A stretch of 64,000 bases of DNA, taken from Brachybacterium alimentarium. GTDB taxonomy: Bacteria; Actinomycetota; Actinomycetes; Actinomycetales; Dermabacteraceae. Position 1 is the first letter of the stretch, and every line of letters begins with the position of its first letter. The notes beneath the pieces were generated by a model, which had not been told where the DNA came from, searched no databases, and saw only the letters and a program-made list of their open reading frames with translations. This document shows positions 61,151-64,000 of the stretch, in pieces. Both the position numbers and the translations under genes were made by a program. Where the stretch lies: positions 1-64,000 of the forward strand of contig NZ_NRGS01000018.1 in assembly GCF_002332425.1 (NCBI RefSeq), in the 5' to 3' direction.

Positions 61151-61389
61151 GCGGGGGAGCTGACGGCGAGTTCCACGGAGCCGACAGCTCTCTGCTGAGG
61201 TCGTCCGTCGGCCCTCGCTGCCGTCGCGCCCATTCCGCGTGAGTCCGCGCTGCCGTCCATCGAGCCGCCCGGGCGCCGCCGGCGGGGGCCGTGCGGAGTT
61301 GTCGAACCGTGACGCTGCAGGGGGCCGTCGGGCGCACGGTGGTGCCATACTCAATATTGGTTTACTTTGAGCAACCGAAAGCACCCGTG

Positions 61390-62325
61390 ATGACGACCAG
61401 CGAAGCCCTTCCGGTCGAGGCCGCCGCCTCGACGGAAGAGCGACCATCCCGCGCGCCCGTGTGGCGCTCCTTCCTGCGCCCTCTGCCCCTCGCCGCGGGG
61501 ATCGTGGTGGTGGTCAGCCTGCTCGCGGCGCTCTTCGCCTCCCAGCTCGCCGCGCTGTCCGGCAACGACCCGTTCACGTACCACGCGGACGCCCTCGGGG
61601 CGGACACCTCGCCCAAGGGGGCCCTCGGCGGCGTCAGCGCCGAGCACTGGTTCGGGGTCGAGCCCGGAACGGGGCGTGACCTGTTCTCCCTGGTCATCTA
61701 CGGCGCGCGGGTGTCGCTGCTGGTGGGTATCGCCTCCACCGTGCTGGCCACCGTCATCGGGGTGGTGCTCGGCATCGTGGCCGGCGCCGTCGGGGGGCTC
61801 ATCGAGAAGCTGGTGGACTTCGCCACCGACGTCACGCTCGGCTTCCCCTTCCTCATCTTCGCGATCGCGCTCAGCGCCCTGTTCCCCCTGGAAGCGCCGC
61901 GCGCTCTCCTGCTCACTGTGGTCATCGGCATGTTCGGCTGGCCGGGCATCGCCCGCGTGGTCGCTGCGGAGACCCGCGTGATCGTGCGCCAGCCCTACGT
62001 CGTCGCCTCCCGCGTGATGGGGGCGCGCTTCGGCCACGTCTTCCGCCACCAGGTGCTCCCGAACGTCGCCTCCACCGTGATCGTCTACTCGTGCATCTCG
62101 CTGCCGGGCCGGATCAGCGCCGAGGCCACCCTGTCGTTCCTGGGCGTCGGCGTGCTGCCTCCCACCCCGTCCTGGGGCCGGTCGATCGGCGACGCCATCA
62201 ACTGGCTGCTCGTGGACCCCGCCTTCCTGCTGTTCCCGGCCGCTGCGCTGTTCCTGGTGACCTACTCGTTCAACATCCTCGGCGACACCCTGCGCGACGC
62301 CCTCGACCCCCGAGGAGTGCGCTGA
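61390..62325 (+). CDS. Peptide/nickel-type ABC transporter permease (DppC/OppC)
   Basis: This 311-residue permease has an N-terminal helix after a ~30-residue tail, a periplasmic loop with HWFGVEPGTGRDLFS (the usual GTDxxGRD region of this family) and five further helices. The loop RVMGARFGHVFRHQVLPNV contacts the ATPase. The ATG at 61390 is preceded by a GTG codon and an AT-containing upstream region (ACTCAATATTGG). Putting the C-type permease first, before the B-type, is less common. Ligand unknown. Confidence 0.9.
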   Translation: MTTSEALPVEAAASTEERPSRAPVWRSFLRPLPLAAGIVVVVSLLAALFASQLAALSGNDPFTYHADALGADTSPKGALGGVSAEHWFGVEPGTGRDLFSLVIYGARVSLLVGIASTVLATVIGVVLGIVAGAVGGLIEKLVDFATDVTLGFPFLIFAIALSALFPLEAPRALLLTVVIGMFGWPGIARVVAAETRVIVRQPYVVASRVMGARFGHVFRHQVLPNVASTVIVYSCISLPGRISAEATLSFLGVGVLPPTPSWGRSIGDAINWLLVDPAFLLFPAAALFLVTYSFNILGDTLRDALDPRGVR

Positions 62326-63374
62326 TGATCCGCTCCCTGCAACGTGTGGTCCGCAGCCTCGGCGTGCTGCTCGTCGTCGTCGGCCTGACCTTCGCGATCT
62401 TCTACGTCGCGCCCATCGACCCCGCCCTGCGGATGTGCGGCAAACCGTGCTCCCCGGAGGACCTCGAGGCCGCCCGCGGCTTCATGGGCTTCGACCAGCC
62501 CTGGTGGGTGCAGCTGGGGACGTTCCTGGCGGCGATCTTCACCGGGCGCACCTTCGGCTCGGCGGACGTCGTCGTCGAGTGCGCGGCGCCGTGCCTGGGT
62601 TACTCCTTCCAGCTCCACCAGAGCGTGACCGAGCTGCTCGCGGACCGCTTCCCGGTCTCCCTCTCCATCGCGCTGGGCGCGGTCGCCCTGCAGGCCGTGC
62701 TCGGCATCGCCGCCGGTGCCCTCGCCGCCCGTCGCCAGGGCGGGATCCTGGACCGGGTGGTGACCGGGGTGTCCGTGATCGCGGCGTCGGCCCCCGCCTT
62801 CGTGGTGGGCCTGCTCGCCGTGGTGGTGTTCGCGCTGCGCCTGGGCATCCTGCCCAGCGGCGGCTACCAGCCCTTCAGCGAGGGGCCGCTGGAGTGGGCG
62901 CGCCACCTGGTGCTGCCCTGGGCCACCCTCGCGTTCCTCAACGGCGCCATCTACGCCCGGCTGGTGCGCTCCTCGATGATCGAGCAGCTGGGACTGGACT
63001 ACGTGCGCACGGCCCGCGCCACCGGCCTCTCCGAGCGCCGGATCGACGGCTACGCGCTGCGCAACCTCGCCCTGCCGCTGACCACCCTCATCGCCCTGGA
63101 CATCGGGGCGCTGCTCGGCGGCACGGTGATCACCGAGCGGATCTTCGGCCAGCCCGGTCTCGGCGCCCTGCTGCTCGACGCCACCGCCACCGCGGACCTG
63201 CCCGTCATCGTCGGCACCACGCTCGTGGGCTCGCTGCTCATCGTGCTTGCGAACCTCAGCGCCGACCTCGCCCGGCCGCTGCTGGACCGACGCCTCGCCG
63301 TCGGCCGCCGCTCCTCGCGCCGACCCTCCACCCCCGCCCTGCCCGACCAGAACCCCCAGGAGAACCCGTCATGA
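62325..63374 (+). CDS. Peptide/nickel-type ABC transporter permease (DppB/OppB)
   Basis: This 349-residue permease has six helices and the ATPase-contact loop DYVRTARATGLSERRIDGYALR. An unusually long first periplasmic loop (about residues 30-110) contains four Cys residues (MCGKPC and CAAPC), which could form disulfides or bind metal. The start overlaps the previous stop (TGATG) and the end overlaps the next start. The last ~25 residues are a Pro/Ser/Arg-rich tail. Confidence 0.91.
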   Translation: MIRSLQRVVRSLGVLLVVVGLTFAIFYVAPIDPALRMCGKPCSPEDLEAARGFMGFDQPWWVQLGTFLAAIFTGRTFGSADVVVECAAPCLGYSFQLHQSVTELLADRFPVSLSIALGAVALQAVLGIAAGALAARRQGGILDRVVTGVSVIAASAPAFVVGLLAVVVFALRLGILPSGGYQPFSEGPLEWARHLVLPWATLAFLNGAIYARLVRSSMIEQLGLDYVRTARATGLSERRIDGYALRNLALPLTTLIALDIGALLGGTVITERIFGQPGLGALLLDATATADLPVIVGTTLVGSLLIVLANLSADLARPLLDRRLAVGRRSSRRPSTPALPDQNPQENPS

Positions 63375-64000
63375 CCCCGACGTCCTCGCCCGCCTCGTCC
63401 ACGCTGCCCGCCTCGGCCGCCTCGCGCGCCCCGTCCGTCTTCTCGCGACGCAGCATCCTCGCCGCCACCCCGCTCGTGCTCGGCACCGGCGCGCTCGCCG
63501 CCTGCTCCAACGGCGGCTCGAGCGGCTCCTCCGACGGCGGCGGCGAGAGCGGCGGCACCCTGACCATCTTCACCACCGGCGACGAGCTCAGCTTCGACCC
63601 GGCGACCAGTCAGAACCTCGCGATCACCACGCTGGGCCTGGTCGCTCGCCGGCTCACCGCCTGGAAGACCTCGGCCGACGCGCCCACCGAGCTGATCCCG
63701 GACCTCGCGACCGACGTCGGCACCGTCTCGGACGACGGGAAGACCTGGACCTTCACCCTGCAGGAGGGGCTCCTCTTCGAGGACGGCACCCCGATCACCG
63801 CCGCGACCGTCAAGTACGGCCTCGAGCGGTCCTTCGCGGCAGAGCTCACCGGCGGGCTGACCTATCACAAGGTGCTGCTCGAGGGCGGCGGGGACTACTC
63901 CGGCCCGTTCTCCGACGAGCACCTCGACTCGATCGAGACGCCCGACGACCTCACCCTCGTCTTCCATCTCAACCGCCCCTACGGCGACTTCGGCTGGATC
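63371..64000 (+). CDS. ABC transporter substrate-binding lipoprotein (family 5), partial
   Basis: The first 210 residues of a family 5 (peptide/nickel-type) binding protein are present; the gene runs past the window end. The signal carries RRSILAATPLVLG and the lipobox AAC, followed by a Ser/Gly linker. The conserved TLTIFTTGDELSFDP and LIPDLATDVGTVSDDGKTWT regions place it in SBP_bac_5. The ATG at 63371 overlaps the permease stop. It completes the binding-protein/permease set, with the ATPase genes presumably beyond the window. Confidence 0.93.
   Translation, partial: MTPTSSPASSTLPASAASRAPSVFSRRSILAATPLVLGTGALAACSNGGSSGSSDGGGESGGTLTIFTTGDELSFDPATSQNLAITTLGLVARRLTAWKTSADAPTELIPDLATDVGTVSDDGKTWTFTLQEGLLFEDGTPITAATVKYGLERSFAAELTGGLTYHKVLLEGGGDYSGPFSDEHLDSIETPDDLTLVFHLNRPYGDFGWI

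Noticed and set aside
1-64000. Mobile elements, phage genes, tRNA or rRNA genes
   Set aside because: No transposase, integrase, phage structural protein, or RNA-gene sequence could be recognised on either strand by reading; a dedicated tRNA search was not possible.

Overview
The window is a stretch of chromosome from a high-GC Gram-positive actinobacterium, most likely a Micrococcales member of the Brachybacterium/Dermabacteraceae type. This is judged from the strongly GC-rich third codon positions, frequent GTG starts, an ECF41-type sigma factor, ScfR/RamB next to the glyoxylate genes, PdxST with a MocR-type PdxR, and sugar ABC systems without their own ATPase. The genus is an inference. No rRNA, tRNA, CRISPR array, transposase or prophage was seen.

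Layout. 1-11162 is mostly housekeeping: the end of a superoxide dismutase gene, an ECF41 sigma factor with a FAD oxidoreductase, a glyoxylate-bypass locus (ScfR/RamB regulator divergent from aceA-aceB), vitamin B6 synthesis (pdxST divergent from pdxR) and a sugar acetyltransferase. 11193-19080 is an arabinan/arabinoside locus: an exported beta-propeller protein, a GH51 arabinofuranosidase, a CUT1 ABC transporter, a DUF624 protein and a LacI regulator. 19183-22129 holds two Gfo/Idh/MocA dehydrogenases and a GntR/FCD regulator. 23183-31111 reads as a complete D-apionate route: oxidoisomerase (ApnO), 3-oxo-isoapionate decarboxylase (OiaC), L-erythrulose kinase (LerK), two tetrulose-phosphate isomerases (LerI, DerI), a GntP-type permease and a FadR-type regulator. 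31427-36387 is a five-gene dehydrogenase/isomerase operon of unknown pathway. 36957-49187 is dominated by carboxylate uptake systems: a TRAP transporter, an MFS permease, a 2-keto-3-deoxygluconate permease with a LysR regulator, TctABC, and an orphan sugar-binding protein. 49311-55196 is an L-rhamnonate (diketo-hydrolase) pathway. 56057-61150 is a tetronate-type cluster (GntP permease, DUF1537 kinase, LtnD-like and 3-hydroxyacyl-CoA-dehydrogenase-like enzymes). 61390-64000 begins a peptide/nickel-type ABC operon cut by the window end.

How it fits together. Arabinose, apiose, rhamnose and galacturonate (the source of 2-keto-3-deoxy acids) are all plant pectin sugars, notably of rhamnogalacturonan II. 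The window therefore looks like a catabolic island for pectin-derived sugars and sugar acids. A recurring palindrome with the core ATCCTATAGGAT lies in front of several of these operons and suggests one shared type of GntR/FCD control. The five-gene operon at 31427-36387 carries the best copy of that palindrome, the same one found in front of lerK, and is the best candidate here for an undescribed pathway.
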